Positions 54,339 to 63,786 of a DNA stretch of 64,000 bases are shown piece after piece. Within the stretch, counting starts at the first letter, position 1; each line of letters begins with the position of its first letter. The notes under the pieces are model-generated. The model was given only the letters and a program-made list of their open reading frames with translations. It searched no databases and was not told the DNA's origin. The stretch is taken from assembly GCA_024701455.1 (NCBI GenBank), contig JABXYP010000001.1, positions 3,910,001-3,974,000 of the forward strand, in the 5' to 3' direction. The stretch is from Bacillus sp. A301a_S52. GTDB lineage: Bacteria; Bacillota; Bacilli; Bacillales; Salisediminibacteriaceae. Both the position numbers and the translations under genes were made by a program.

Positions 54339-56985
54339 ATCTGTCCCCCACAATTCTGGTGATATGTTTAGCATATCCGAAGTGCTCGTCCACGTATTGT
54401 TTTGCTTTCTCTACTTGGGCTTCATACCGCTCTGGCTGACTCATTAATTTTTCTATTGCCTTTAGTACCTCTTCAGGCTCAGCGTATATCGCCGCTTCTC
54501 CAAATAAGTCTTTATACTTCGGCTCAATCACTACAGGCACCCCTGCCGCCATTGCTTCAAATATTACGCGGCCAAACGCTTCCACCCAATCTGAGTGTGT
54601 ATAGTAGACAAACACATCCAACCTCTTTAAAAACGACTGGGGACTTTCTTCACCAAATTCCTTCACGTTCCAATTAGTCGGCAACTCGCCCAGCACTTTT
54701 TTAGGGCTTTTCGCTCCACCTAATACGTGAATTTCATACGGCCCCTCTGTTGGGTAGGTTAACATCATTTTTTCTCGGCTTTCAGGCCATTTCACATACT
54801 GGTCTCTCGAATGACGCCCTATACGGATCGGGCTGCCTTCCTCTCGTGTGTAACGCCCTCGCCACCACTCATCTACATGAATGATGTTCACCCAGTCTTC
54901 TTCAGCTAAATTAATCTCATCCAGTTCTGCCTTGTGATACTTATCCAATGTTTTCCTAATCTCAGGTCCAATTGGATACCACGTGCCCTCTTGTCCAAAA
55001 TACATCTTTAAGTGCTTCACACACTCTTTAAATGAGTAGAGGCGTTCCCCTTTTTCACCATAATCCCTCTGCGGCGGTTGATTCACGATCACTTCCACAC
55101 GACCCGCCTTCACATCCGGAACATACTTCTGCCATTCTTGTAGCGCTGGTGGATGACGGACTATCAGAACGTCACAACTGACCTTTTCTCCGTAAACGAT
55201 CATTTCCACCCTATCACCATCAATCGTTTCTCGTACATGTGGGTTAATTTGCTCCACGGAATTTAAATCATATCGGGATAATTGCACGAGACCCGTTTTC
55301 AAGCCGTGCTGCTTTTGGGCTTTGATCTCTTCTATATTCGACATATTGGTGCCGCCCAACAAACGAAACTCTGACGCAATAATCACATCAAAGTGCCGCC
55401 GTTCACCTTTATTCACCACTCGCTTCGGCTTCATTGGCGCTGGAATAGGAAATGGCCGCACCTCTTGCGGGAATGAGTATTTTAAACTCCCTCCACTCTC
55501 ATGGTAATAATCAAGGGATTCTGTGTATTCTTTATACGCATTCACCTGCCACTCCTTATAAAGACATCCATCTAATATGACAGAAGTACTATCAGCTTTT
55601 CTAAAAGAGTAAACACCGTTCGTTAAATTTACCAATGCATGTTGGCCAAATATTCTTATAAGGCGACTTACAAATTCATGACTTCCTCCAAAATTCACCA
55701 TATCCCAAAATCCTAGTTTCTCTATTACTTTTTCTCTTAAGAACATTAATGAACTTTTACAGGAAAATGTATACTCTGTTACTTCATTTGCTGCTCTAAT
55801 AAAACTTAATTCTTCTGTTACACATGCTTTTAGTGAAGTATTCGCAATTACATCTGGATTGTGCAGTAGATGATTAGCTTGATAGGCAATTTTTTGAGGA
55901 TGTGCCCACTCATCAGAACCGTTCACTGTGACGTATTCACCTGTCGCTACCTTCAGTCCTATATTTCTAGCGCTATAGTTCCCAGAATACTCCTCTGTAC
56001 TGTAGCAACTTATTCTTGAATCTCTTTCAGCTAAAGAACGTATTATACTAAGAGTATCGTCCATACTACCATCATCAACTATAATCACTTCAATATTTGA
56101 CCATGTTTGATTTATTAAGCTATTAACCATTGGCATAATTGAATTTTCAGCATTATAAACTGGTACAATAATGGAGACTTTCGGTAACTCCTTCTCTCCA
56201 ATAGATTCTTCAAAACACTCAGAGTCACTTCTTAGTTGATTAAATAACGCTTCCTCAACTTGAAGTCCTTCTTTAATCAGCAGCGACTGGTCGTATTTAT
56301 TAAGTACCCTGTTAATATACCCTATTTTTTCCTGAGGATCTTCACACATACTAGCCTTTGCGCAGTTTTCGTCTATTGACGAAAGTTGAGCCTCGGGAAA
56401 GTTTTCTAGTAATGAAATTGCTTGCTCACTCATTCCTAAAGCATGTAACAGCTCTGCCTCAACAATTGTTTTTTTATGCCTTAAGATTGAGCTATAACCA
56501 CTTTCTTCCATAATTCTGATGCAATTCAGCGCTTTTAAGCGGTTCGAGTAAGTCTGTTTACTAGCATACCACAGCGCAAGCTCCCAAGCTGAAAGGGATA
56601 CAAGAAAATTGTTATCAACCCGTTTAATGTCTCTTTCAAGCTCTTTCAGGATTTTTTTTTCAAACCCTTCTTCGAGCTTTCTCCTAAATTTCGTTACTCT
56701 TTGCTCAGCTGTTTGTTTTTTATACTTTTTATTAAATGCTTGCTTATAATTTTTTTTCCCTTGGACAACCTTAAGACACTGCCTCCAAGTATGTCTTATC
56801 CGTAAAAAAACATGTATCATCTTCCCTATCAAGCCCTCTTGATAGCGTTTATATTTTATTTCTAACTCTTTATTCTTCTCGAGTAACTTTGCGTTTCGTA
56901 GTCTTTCTTTTTTTATTTTTTCTTCTATTGCGTCAATTTCAATTAATGACCGGCTAGAGCCGGTCATTGATTTTTTATTTTCCAT
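54328..56985 (-). CDS. GT2-GT4 fusion glycosyltransferase, unit 1
   Basis: An 885-residue enzyme. The helical N-terminal region (about 1-265) contains coiled coil; a GT-A family 2 domain follows (about 265-480; KVSIIVPVYNAENSIMPMVN, EVIIVDDGSMDDT); the C-terminal half (about 500-885) is a GT-B, GT4-like domain ending in DVFVYYTHSDWVEAFGRVIF and EAMAAGVPVVIEPKYKDLFG. In the GT2 domain the metal-binding region reads NGSDEW where unit 2 has NDADDW, so the first Asp of DxD is lost. The C-terminal half is nearly identical to that of unit 2. The ATG at 56985 follows GGGGTGA, which includes the stop of unit 2. Confidence 0.85.
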   Translation of the reverse strand: MENKKSMTGSSRSLIEIDAIEEKIKKERLRNAKLLEKNKELEIKYKRYQEGLIGKMIHVFLRIRHTWRQCLKVVQGKKNYKQAFNKKYKKQTAEQRVTKFRRKLEEGFEKKILKELERDIKRVDNNFLVSLSAWELALWYASKQTYSNRLKALNCIRIMEESGYSSILRHKKTIVEAELLHALGMSEQAISLLENFPEAQLSSIDENCAKASMCEDPQEKIGYINRVLNKYDQSLLIKEGLQVEEALFNQLRSDSECFEESIGEKELPKVSIIVPVYNAENSIMPMVNSLINQTWSNIEVIIVDDGSMDDTLSIIRSLAERDSRISCYSTEEYSGNYSARNIGLKVATGEYVTVNGSDEWAHPQKIAYQANHLLHNPDVIANTSLKACVTEELSFIRAANEVTEYTFSCKSSLMFLREKVIEKLGFWDMVNFGGSHEFVSRLIRIFGQHALVNLTNGVYSFRKADSTSVILDGCLYKEWQVNAYKEYTESLDYYHESGGSLKYSFPQEVRPFPIPAPMKPKRVVNKGERRHFDVIIASEFRLLGGTNMSNIEEIKAQKQHGLKTGLVQLSRYDLNSVEQINPHVRETIDGDRVEMIVYGEKVSCDVLIVRHPPALQEWQKYVPDVKAGRVEVIVNQPPQRDYGEKGERLYSFKECVKHLKMYFGQEGTWYPIGPEIRKTLDKYHKAELDEINLAEEDWVNIIHVDEWWRGRYTREEGSPIRIGRHSRDQYVKWPESREKMMLTYPTEGPYEIHVLGGAKSPKKVLGELPTNWNVKEFGEESPQSFLKRLDVFVYYTHSDWVEAFGRVIFEAMAAGVPVVIEPKYKDLFGEAAIYAEPEEVLKAIEKLMSQPERYEAQVEKAKQYVDEHFGYAKHITRIVGDRYGK
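54352..55503 (-). repeat. 1.15-kb near-identical direct repeat, copy a
   Basis: Matches 57000-58151 with about a dozen substitutions by eye and no indel (offset 2648). It covers the 3' half of GT2-GT4 unit 1. The boundary is abrupt at 55503/58151. This implies recent duplication or gene conversion. Confidence 0.92.
56945..56976 (+). terminator. Perfect hairpin with T-run, antisense to the start of GT unit 1
   Basis: AATGACCGGC (56945-56954), loop TAGA, GCCGGTCATT (56959-56968), then GATTTTTT. On the plus strand this is a textbook terminator, but it lies inside the leftward gene, over codons of residues about 6-14 (MTGSSRSLI). In the sense mRNA it would be a strong stem just after the start codon, so it may affect translation or stop antisense transcripts. 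Confidence 0.6.
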
Positions 56986-56990
56986 ATTTT

Positions 56991-59507
56991 TCACCCCGTA
57001 ATTCTGGTGATATGTTTGGCATATCCGAAGTGCTCGTCCACGTATTGTTTTGCTTTCTCTACTTGGGCTTCATACCGCTCTGGCTGACTCATTAATTTCT
57101 CTATTGCCTCTAGCACCTCTTCAGGCTCAGCGTATATCGCCGCTTCTCCAAATAAGTCTTTATACTTCGGCTCAATCACTACAGGCACCCCTGCCGCCAT
57201 TGCTTCAAATATTACGCGGCCAAACGCTTCCACCCAATCTGAGTGTGTATAGTAGACAAACACATCTAACCTCTTTAAAAACGACTGGGGACTTTCTTCA
57301 CCAAATTCCTTCACGTTCCAATTAGTCGGCAACTTGCCCAGCACTTTTTTAGGGCTTTTCGCTCCACCTAATACGTGAATTTCATACGGCCCCTCTGTTG
57401 GGTAGGTTAACATCATTTTTTCTCGGCTTTCAGGCCATTTCACATACTGGTCTCTCGAATGACGCCCTATACGGATCGGGCTGCCTTCCTCTCGTGTGTA
57501 ACGCCCTCGCCACCACTCATCTACATGAATGATGTTTACCCAGTCTTCTTCAGCTAAATTAATCTCATCCAGTTCTGCCTTGTGATACTTATCCAATGTC
57601 TTCCTAATCTCGGGGCCAATTGGATACCACGTGCCCTCTTGTCCAAAATACATCTTTAAGTGCTTCACACACTCTTTAAACGAGTAGAGGCGTTCCCCTT
57701 TTTCACCATAATCCCTCTGCGGCGGTTGATTCACGATCACTTCCACACGACCCGCCTTCACATCCGGAACATACTTCTGCCATTCTTGTAGCGCTGGTGG
57801 ATGACGGACTATCAGAACGTCACAACTGACCTTTTCTCCGTAAACGATCATTTCCACCCTATCACCATCAATCGTTTCTCGTACATGTGGGTTAATTTGC
57901 TCCACGGAATTTAAATCATATCGGGATAATTGCACGAGACCCGTTTTCAAGCCGTGCTGCTTTTGGGCTTTGATCTCTTCTATATTCGACATATTGGTGC
58001 CGCCCAACAAACGAAACTCTGACGCAATAATCACATCAAAGTGCCGCCGTTCACCTTTATTCACCACTCGCTTCGGCTTCATTGGCGCTGGAATAGGAAA
58101 TGGCCGCACCTCTTGCGGGAATGAGTATTTTAAACTCCCTCCACTCTCATGATAGTGATCATGAGATTCTGCGTATTCCTGTCTCGCTCCCATAAAATAA
58201 CCTGGAAAACCAAAAGCAGAATTTCCGGTTAAAGAATCTGCTGTCTGCCGTTGGAACGACATAGGGGGGCCTGCAAGCTCTGCTATTGATCTTTCTCCAA
58301 ATACCCTTTTAATCCGTTTCACGTACTCTGAATCACCAGCAAATCTAACAGAATCCCAATAGCCTAACGTTTCAACTACTTTTTCTCTTCGGAACATAAA
58401 GGAGGAGAAATTCGTAAATATATAGACACCAAATTTCCCCCTCCGATAAAAATTAAGGTCATTTGATACCCTCGCTTGATTGCTAAAATTACCAATAAAA
58501 TGAGAATGTCTATTTAAATGACGAGCTTGTAATTCAATTTTATCAGGATGCGACCAGTCATCTGCATCATTAATTGTTACATATTCTCCAGTCGCTATCT
58601 TTAATGCCGTATTGCGGGCTACGTAAGCACCACTATTCTCATTAGTCTGTAACAGCTTCACTCTTGAGTCTTTTTCAGCAAAACCTCTCACAATGTCTGT
58701 TGTATTATCGGTACTACAATCATCGACTACAAGAACTTCAATATTTCTCCATGTTTGATTAAGTAGCGATGAAATAGCTGTACTAATTTTATCTTCAGCG
58801 TTATAAGCAGGCACAATAATTGAGACTTTGCTTTGTTGCTCAGCTTGGTTCGCACGCTTTTCAGGATTATGAGTGGATAACACATCATACTTATGCAAAG
58901 CTTCACCATTTTGTAGAGCAATTTGCTGATACTTCTGCTTATCATATAGTTGATTGATCCAATACAACTTAGCATTCTCTTCTATTTCTAAATTAGCAGC
59001 TGCAAGTAAAGTATCTGGATGAGCCTCGTTTTCAAGTAATCTCGTTATAATCTTCTTACCTGTCTGCTGCTTCCCAAGCAGTTGATAACTCTCAGAGAGC
59101 ATAATTATTAGTTTTCTCAATCGATCTTTATCTTTCTCTAAATCAAGTAAAACTGTACCTATTTCTATCACAAGCTCTGCACAGACGTTATTATGCTGAT
59201 TGGCATACCAAGTCATTAGCTCGTAGCCTGCCATCTTTTTTAAAAAAATGTTTTCGCCCTGATCAAATAGGTCCGATAACTCCTCTAACGCTTTTTCTTG
59301 AAAACCAAGGGTGGTTAGCCGGTGACGAAGCTTCTCAATTTTCCTCATTCTCGCCTGCTTTTGCCCAGTCTTTATAAATTTCTTCAAGAAGGCTTTTTGC
59401 CGACTCGTTAAAAGCTTAGAAAACTTTTCTTTTTGGCTTGATTTTAGCTTTTTATATAAGACCCACTCAATAAATTTTGTCAACAGTCTCTTTACTTTTC
59501 TGAGCAT
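56991..59507 (-). CDS. GT2-GT4 fusion glycosyltransferase, unit 2
   Basis: An 838-residue paralogue of unit 1. The basic, helical N-terminal region (about 1-225) is followed by a GT2 domain with KVSIIVPAYNAEDKISTAIS, EVLVVDDCSTDNT and a complete metal motif NDADDWSHPDK (about 312-322). The C-terminal GT4-like half (about 460-838) has the EAFGRVIFEAMAAGVPVVIE signature. Both domains look active. The ATG at 59507 is preferred over a GTG four codons earlier that would overlap the GGGTGG site. Large dual GT enzymes like this often make alternating linkages in capsule or wall polymers. Confidence 0.87.
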   Translation of the reverse strand: MLRKVKRLLTKFIEWVLYKKLKSSQKEKFSKLLTSRQKAFLKKFIKTGQKQARMRKIEKLRHRLTTLGFQEKALEELSDLFDQGENIFLKKMAGYELMTWYANQHNNVCAELVIEIGTVLLDLEKDKDRLRKLIIMLSESYQLLGKQQTGKKIITRLLENEAHPDTLLAAANLEIEENAKLYWINQLYDKQKYQQIALQNGEALHKYDVLSTHNPEKRANQAEQQSKVSIIVPAYNAEDKISTAISSLLNQTWRNIEVLVVDDCSTDNTTDIVRGFAEKDSRVKLLQTNENSGAYVARNTALKIATGEYVTINDADDWSHPDKIELQARHLNRHSHFIGNFSNQARVSNDLNFYRRGKFGVYIFTNFSSFMFRREKVVETLGYWDSVRFAGDSEYVKRIKRVFGERSIAELAGPPMSFQRQTADSLTGNSAFGFPGYFMGARQEYAESHDHYHESGGSLKYSFPQEVRPFPIPAPMKPKRVVNKGERRHFDVIIASEFRLLGGTNMSNIEEIKAQKQHGLKTGLVQLSRYDLNSVEQINPHVRETIDGDRVEMIVYGEKVSCDVLIVRHPPALQEWQKYVPDVKAGRVEVIVNQPPQRDYGEKGERLYSFKECVKHLKMYFGQEGTWYPIGPEIRKTLDKYHKAELDEINLAEEDWVNIIHVDEWWRGRYTREEGSPIRIGRHSRDQYVKWPESREKMMLTYPTEGPYEIHVLGGAKSPKKVLGKLPTNWNVKEFGEESPQSFLKRLDVFVYYTHSDWVEAFGRVIFEAMAAGVPVVIEPKYKDLFGEAAIYAEPEEVLEAIEKLMSQPERYEAQVEKAKQYVDEHFGYAKHITRITG
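57000..58151 (-). repeat. 1.15-kb near-identical direct repeat, copy b
   Basis: Partner of 54352-55503. It covers the 3' half of GT2-GT4 unit 2 up to its stop codon. Upstream of 58151 the two genes are only distantly similar. Confidence 0.92.
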
Positions 59508-59520
59508 TTTATCACCCACC

Positions 59521-61023
59521 CTAGTTCTTTTTGGCTGCCCTTAATGCTTCAATTCTTTCTTGGTATTTCTGCACAGCATCTTCCGGGTCACCATCAAATA
59601 TAATGCGACCTCTTTCCATCCAAATCACCCTGTTACACATTTTAGTAGCAACACTCATGCTATGTGTCACAATTAAAACTGCCTTAGACTGTCCCATAAT
59701 TTCTTGTATTTTCTCACTTGCTTTCTGCTTAAAAGCCATATCCCCAGTTGACAAAGCTTCATCAATGATAAACACATCCGGTTTAAGCATAGCCGCAATG
59801 CTGAATCCTAACCTTGCCCTCATACCGCTCGAATATTTTTTCACCGCTTTATGAATGTGTTTGCCTAATTCAGAGAACTCGACTATCTCATCATATTTTT
59901 CATCTATGCGCTTCTTAGGGATGCCTAGTAACATACCGTTTAAATAAATGTTATCTATTCCGGATAATTGTTCGTTAAATCCTGCCCCATAGCTTAGAAG
60001 AGATGTGGTTTCACCTTGAACCTCTATACTGCCTTCGCTCGGGGTCAGGATATTAGTCAACACTTTACACAATGTGCTTTTTCCTGCTCCATTATGGCCA
60101 ATGATACCAACAACTTGACCTTCTTTAACTTCCAAAGAGATATTTCTTAAAGCCCAAAATTCATCTTTACTAATGTTAAACGAAACTCCCATATTATCTG
60201 CTTTAATAACGGTTTCATTCTTAACCGTAGTCGTTATTTTTTGCAATTCAATTTTAGTTGATCTTTGCCTTCTAGGAGGGAGTGTTTCCTTATAAGCTTT
60301 AATCATTTCTTTTGGTGTACCGATCCCTTTAATTTCTCCCTTTTCAAGCCAAATAAGCCTATCACAATTTCTTTTTGCATATCTTAAACTATGTGTCACA
60401 ATAATAACCATTTTAGCTTTTTTTACTAGTTCTTTCATTTTGTCAGCTGCTTTTCTTCCAAACTGCTTGTCACCAGTATTTAATGCTTCGTCCAAAATTA
60501 AAATTTCCGGGTCTAAGTGGGAAGCCACACTAAAACCTAACCTTGCTTTCATACCACTAGAGTAATACTTCATGGGGCGCTCAAAAAACTCATTTAGCTC
60601 CGAAAAATCTTTTATAGTTTCAATATAATCTGTAATTTTATCTCTCTCGATTCCTAACATCATTCCATTTAAATAAACATTCTCCCGCCCTGTGAGTTCT
60701 TTTTTAAAACCCATTCCTAAAGAAAACAAAGACGACACTTTGCCATTTATCGTTAATGACCCTTCATCAGGACGAATAATCCCGGTTAAAATTTTACACA
60801 AAGTCGTTTTACCTGAGCCATTTGAACCGATAATTCCAAGAATCTCTCCTTGGTACGCTTCAAGGTTTAAATCTCTAATAGGCCAAAATTTTTTCTCTCG
60901 GCTACTATCTTTCTCTTTCGAAAACATATCAAGCATTCTGGACTTATAATCTTCGGTTTTACCTTCATTAAAGTAGACCCCTAGTCCTTCTGCCTTAATG
61001 ATTACTTTCTGCTGTTTTCCCAT
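59521..61023 (-). CDS. Double-domain polysaccharide export ATPase (TagH/KpsT-like)
   Basis: A 500-residue ATPase with two complete ABC domains fused by a basic linker. Domain 1 has GSNGSGKTTL (Lys72), signature YSSGMKARLGFS and Walker B EILILDEAL; domain 2 has GHNGAGKSTL (about 313), YSSGMRARLGFS and VFIIDEALSTGD. TagH, KpsT and Wzt normally have one ABC domain and dimerise. Here one polypeptide could supply the whole ATPase pair for the permease encoded just upstream. The stop codon lies 13 bases before the start of GT unit 2. Confidence 0.9.
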   Translation of the reverse strand: MGKQQKVIIKAEGLGVYFNEGKTEDYKSRMLDMFSKEKDSSREKKFWPIRDLNLEAYQGEILGIIGSNGSGKTTLCKILTGIIRPDEGSLTINGKVSSLFSLGMGFKKELTGRENVYLNGMMLGIERDKITDYIETIKDFSELNEFFERPMKYYSSGMKARLGFSVASHLDPEILILDEALNTGDKQFGRKAADKMKELVKKAKMVIIVTHSLRYAKRNCDRLIWLEKGEIKGIGTPKEMIKAYKETLPPRRQRSTKIELQKITTTVKNETVIKADNMGVSFNISKDEFWALRNISLEVKEGQVVGIIGHNGAGKSTLCKVLTNILTPSEGSIEVQGETTSLLSYGAGFNEQLSGIDNIYLNGMLLGIPKKRIDEKYDEIVEFSELGKHIHKAVKKYSSGMRARLGFSIAAMLKPDVFIIDEALSTGDMAFKQKASEKIQEIMGQSKAVLIVTHSMSVATKMCNRVIWMERGRIIFDGDPEDAVQKYQERIEALRAAKKN

Positions 61024-61038
61024 TATTGAAACCCTCTT

Positions 61039-61815
61039 TTATAAAGCTTTAATTATTTTATGCTCATTCTTACTGTAAAAAATAAGTGCTAACACGGCCA
61101 CAATCAAGGAGATAATTCCTGTAAACACTAACCCTGTAATATTCGGCAAACTATGATACATTAAAATATCACGGTAAGAGGTAATGATAATAGCTACAGG
61201 ATTAACGTCAACTACCCAACTGTATTCTGCCGGTAAACGGCCACCTTCCCAAATAATTGGCGATGAATAAAATAGCACCCGAGTAACATGTGATAAGAGA
61301 TGGTCCATATCTCTCACAAAAACTGTCACATAAGCTAAAATAAAGCCTACTGCGATTAAGAAAATTAATTGAACTATAATGATAAGAGGCAGAAAAACAA
61401 TTTGCCACCCTGGCATAATCCCATAAAAAATGAGAAATAATGCAATCACGATAATCCCAAATCCAAAGTTAAATAATTGCGTAAAAGTAAAAGCCAACGG
61501 AAAAATTGATTTCGGCATATATACTTGATTAATGATGGATGCATACTTTGTAATAGCTTTAGACGAGGTGTTAACTGTTGTACTTATCCACCGCCATGCG
61601 ACAAGACCTATAACAAGAAAGACCGCGAAATTTTCTCCTCCACGCCCCAAAATAAAGTGAACAAGCAAATAATACACTACGACGTTTAATAACGGATCAA
61701 GTAGCCACCAAAAATATCCTAAATAACTATTTCGATTCTCGGCTTTCAACCCGGATTTTACCAAATAAAACAGTAAGTCTTTTCTTTTTATCATTTCAGT
61801 AATATAAGTATTCAT
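61039..61815 (-). CDS. Polysaccharide ABC export permease (TagG/KpsM-like)
   Basis: A 258-residue ABC-2-type permease with about six spans and the typical start YLVKSGLKAENRNSYLGYFW. It exports lipid-linked wall or capsule polymers with its ATPase. GGCGGTG is 12 bases before the ATG at 61815; an upstream GTG at 61830 is an alternative. It lies 15 bases before the ATPase gene. The sequence alone does not identify the exported polymer. Confidence 0.88.
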   Translation of the reverse strand: MNTYITEMIKRKDLLFYLVKSGLKAENRNSYLGYFWWLLDPLLNVVVYYLLVHFILGRGGENFAVFLVIGLVAWRWISTTVNTSSKAITKYASIINQVYMPKSIFPLAFTFTQLFNFGFGIIVIALFLIFYGIMPGWQIVFLPLIIIVQLIFLIAVGFILAYVTVFVRDMDHLLSHVTRVLFYSSPIIWEGGRLPAEYSWVVDVNPVAIIITSYRDILMYHSLPNITGLVFTGIISLIVAVLALIFYSKNEHKIIKAL

Positions 61816-61857
61816 AATGCGTTTAGACACCGCCTATATTAAATTCACACACATATA

Positions 61858-62628
61858 TCATTTAAAATATTTCATTGTCTTGTTGATGGCAAAATGCATG
61901 AAATACCAAAGACTTTTAAAAAAGTTAAGCTTCTCAATATCTCTATAAACTTTCCAATTCAACTTTGCCATCTCTATTTTCTTGCTTGATAAAGACTTTT
62001 GAAGCTCGCGATATTTGGCTAAATTCAGATCAATCCCATGAGCCTGAAACCCTCTTTTTGTTAGCTCAAGCCACAAAGCATAGTCTTGTCTCGCTCTTAT
62101 ATCTGGCATTTGAATGTCACCAATTTGCTTTTTATCAAGAACCACTGTCAAACACCCTATGTCATTATGCTTTAATAGCTCTTTGTAAGATAACATTGAT
62201 GATTTAATGTTCTCTTCGCCTATAATTTCCTCATTTTCATTAACAACTACGTAACCAGTATACGAAAAAGCCACATTAGTCTCTAACATTTTCTTTATTT
62301 GCCACTCTAATTTCTCAGGCAGCCATTGGTCATCGCTATCTAAAAAAGCGATAAACCGTCCGCAACTATTATCTATAGCCTTATTTCTCGCAAATGCAGC
62401 CCCTTTATTTTCTTCGAGACTTATCAAAGTAATACGTGTATCGCTAGAGAGGTATTTCTTAATTATGTCTTTAGTATGATCAGTTGAAGCATCATCCACA
62501 ATGATCATTTCCCAATTTTCATAAGTTTGTTTTATAACCGATTCTATCGTTTTATGTACAAACTTTTCTGAGTTATACGTCGGGGTAATCACTGAAACAA
62601 GCGGTTGATCAGTTTGATTATGTTCCAT
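61858..62628 (-). CDS. Family 2 glycosyltransferase
   Basis: A 256-residue GT-A enzyme. The nucleotide-sugar motif SVITPTYNSEKFVHKTIESV (about 12-31), WEMIIVDDASTDHT and the metal-binding FLDSDDQWLPEKLEW are all present. It has no long hydrophobic anchor, so it is cytoplasmic or peripheral. GGAGAGG precedes the ATG. It probably adds one sugar to a lipid-linked acceptor. Confidence 0.88.
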   Translation of the reverse strand: MEHNQTDQPLVSVITPTYNSEKFVHKTIESVIKQTYENWEMIIVDDASTDHTKDIIKKYLSSDTRITLISLEENKGAAFARNKAIDNSCGRFIAFLDSDDQWLPEKLEWQIKKMLETNVAFSYTGYVVVNENEEIIGEENIKSSMLSYKELLKHNDIGCLTVVLDKKQIGDIQMPDIRARQDYALWLELTKRGFQAHGIDLNLAKYRELQKSLSSKKIEMAKLNWKVYRDIEKLNFFKSLWYFMHFAINKTMKYFK

Positions 62629-62650
62629 AAATTCCTCTCCAGTAAGTTAG

Positions 62651-63781
62651 TTATGGTTGTTGCGTTTTATATAAGGATTCGAGTTTTGTTGCCTCAACTT
62701 CCCAGTTTAATTCGTTCTCAATTGCATGTCGTCCATTCTCACCAAGCCTCTTAGCTTCATCTGGATTATTTTTAAGGTAGGTGATTGCTGATTGAATATC
62801 TTTTGTATTTGTTGGGTCAACCGTCAAGCCACAATCATACTTTTCAATAAAGTCTTTCCATTTAGGGAAATTCGAACATATAATCGGCAAACCTGCTAAC
62901 ATATATTCAAAGAATTTCGTTAATTCCTTCCTCCGATAATGATCTGAGTCTGGAAATATCGCAACACCTGCTAACCACTTTTCCTCGTATGCTTTATCAA
63001 TGACATCTTTAGTTACAAACTTCCCTACCCCTGTCACTTCCAGCCTTTTCGCGGAGTCTCCCGCTAAATCTTTCATTGCATTGTATAGAGGACGGGAGCA
63101 TTTACCTATTAAATGAATTGATATGTCATGATCAATAACAGGAAGTAACGCATGAGCAAATGCACCACGGTCTTCTGTTACATTTCCTGTATAAAGCAAG
63201 CGATGATTCCTATAAAAGTCCTTTCCCTCTCTCTTTTTAATATCTTTATCGCCAATAGTAGGGTAATTTAAAATACAAGTCCCTTTAGGATATTTTTCTT
63301 TATAATATTTTTCTGCTAAGACAATGACTAATGGGCCGATAGTGAACTTTTCCACTTGTTTATACACTTTACTAAGAAAAACTCTAATTGACTTTGTTAA
63401 GTAACTACGTGAGACAATTCCCGTTTCATAATCTTCATGAATATCATAAATGACTGTATTTGTAGATTTTTTCAACATTCTAGCCATCGGTAAAAATTCA
63501 GGGTCGTGGAAATGATAGTAAGCTGCTTTCATTTTTTTGGCTTTAACATATGCTTCAAGAGGCGATAAAATCATCCCTATAAACCTGTTATTATACTTTT
63601 TAATAAAGGTAATATTAACACCATTTAGTTTTGTAGGAAGGTTCTCTGTTTTTTTCGCTATTAATGTGACATCATAGCCAGATGCAGCTAACGACTGACA
63701 CTCTTTAAGCATAATCCGAGGGTCCATGGGATGATGAACTGTTGAAATATGCACAACTTTGTTGTTAATGTTGCTAGTCAA
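62651..63781 (-). CDS. Family 4 (GT-B) glycosyltransferase
   Basis: A 376-residue GT-B enzyme. The N-terminal VVHISTVHHPMDPRIMLKEC is typical of a GT4 subgroup in polysaccharide loci. The C-terminal nucleotide-binding part has RLLYTGNVTEDRGAF, KFFEYMLAGLPIICSNFPKW and a Glu in the expected E-x7-E region. The start is TTG at 63781, five bases after GAAGGTGA, which overlaps the stop of the upstream gene. Confidence 0.85.
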   Translation of the reverse strand: MTSNINNKVVHISTVHHPMDPRIMLKECQSLAASGYDVTLIAKKTENLPTKLNGVNITFIKKYNNRFIGMILSPLEAYVKAKKMKAAYYHFHDPEFLPMARMLKKSTNTVIYDIHEDYETGIVSRSYLTKSIRVFLSKVYKQVEKFTIGPLVIVLAEKYYKEKYPKGTCILNYPTIGDKDIKKREGKDFYRNHRLLYTGNVTEDRGAFAHALLPVIDHDISIHLIGKCSRPLYNAMKDLAGDSAKRLEVTGVGKFVTKDVIDKAYEEKWLAGVAIFPDSDHYRRKELTKFFEYMLAGLPIICSNFPKWKDFIEKYDCGLTVDPTNTKDIQSAITYLKNNPDEAKRLGENGRHAIENELNWEVEATKLESLYKTQQP

Positions 63782-63786
63782 TTATG

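Noticed and set aside
54402..54677. Rightward frames opposite the GT4 domains (also 57050-57325)
   Set aside because: They are antisense shadows conserved only because the 1.15-kb repeat is nearly identical; no ribosome site.
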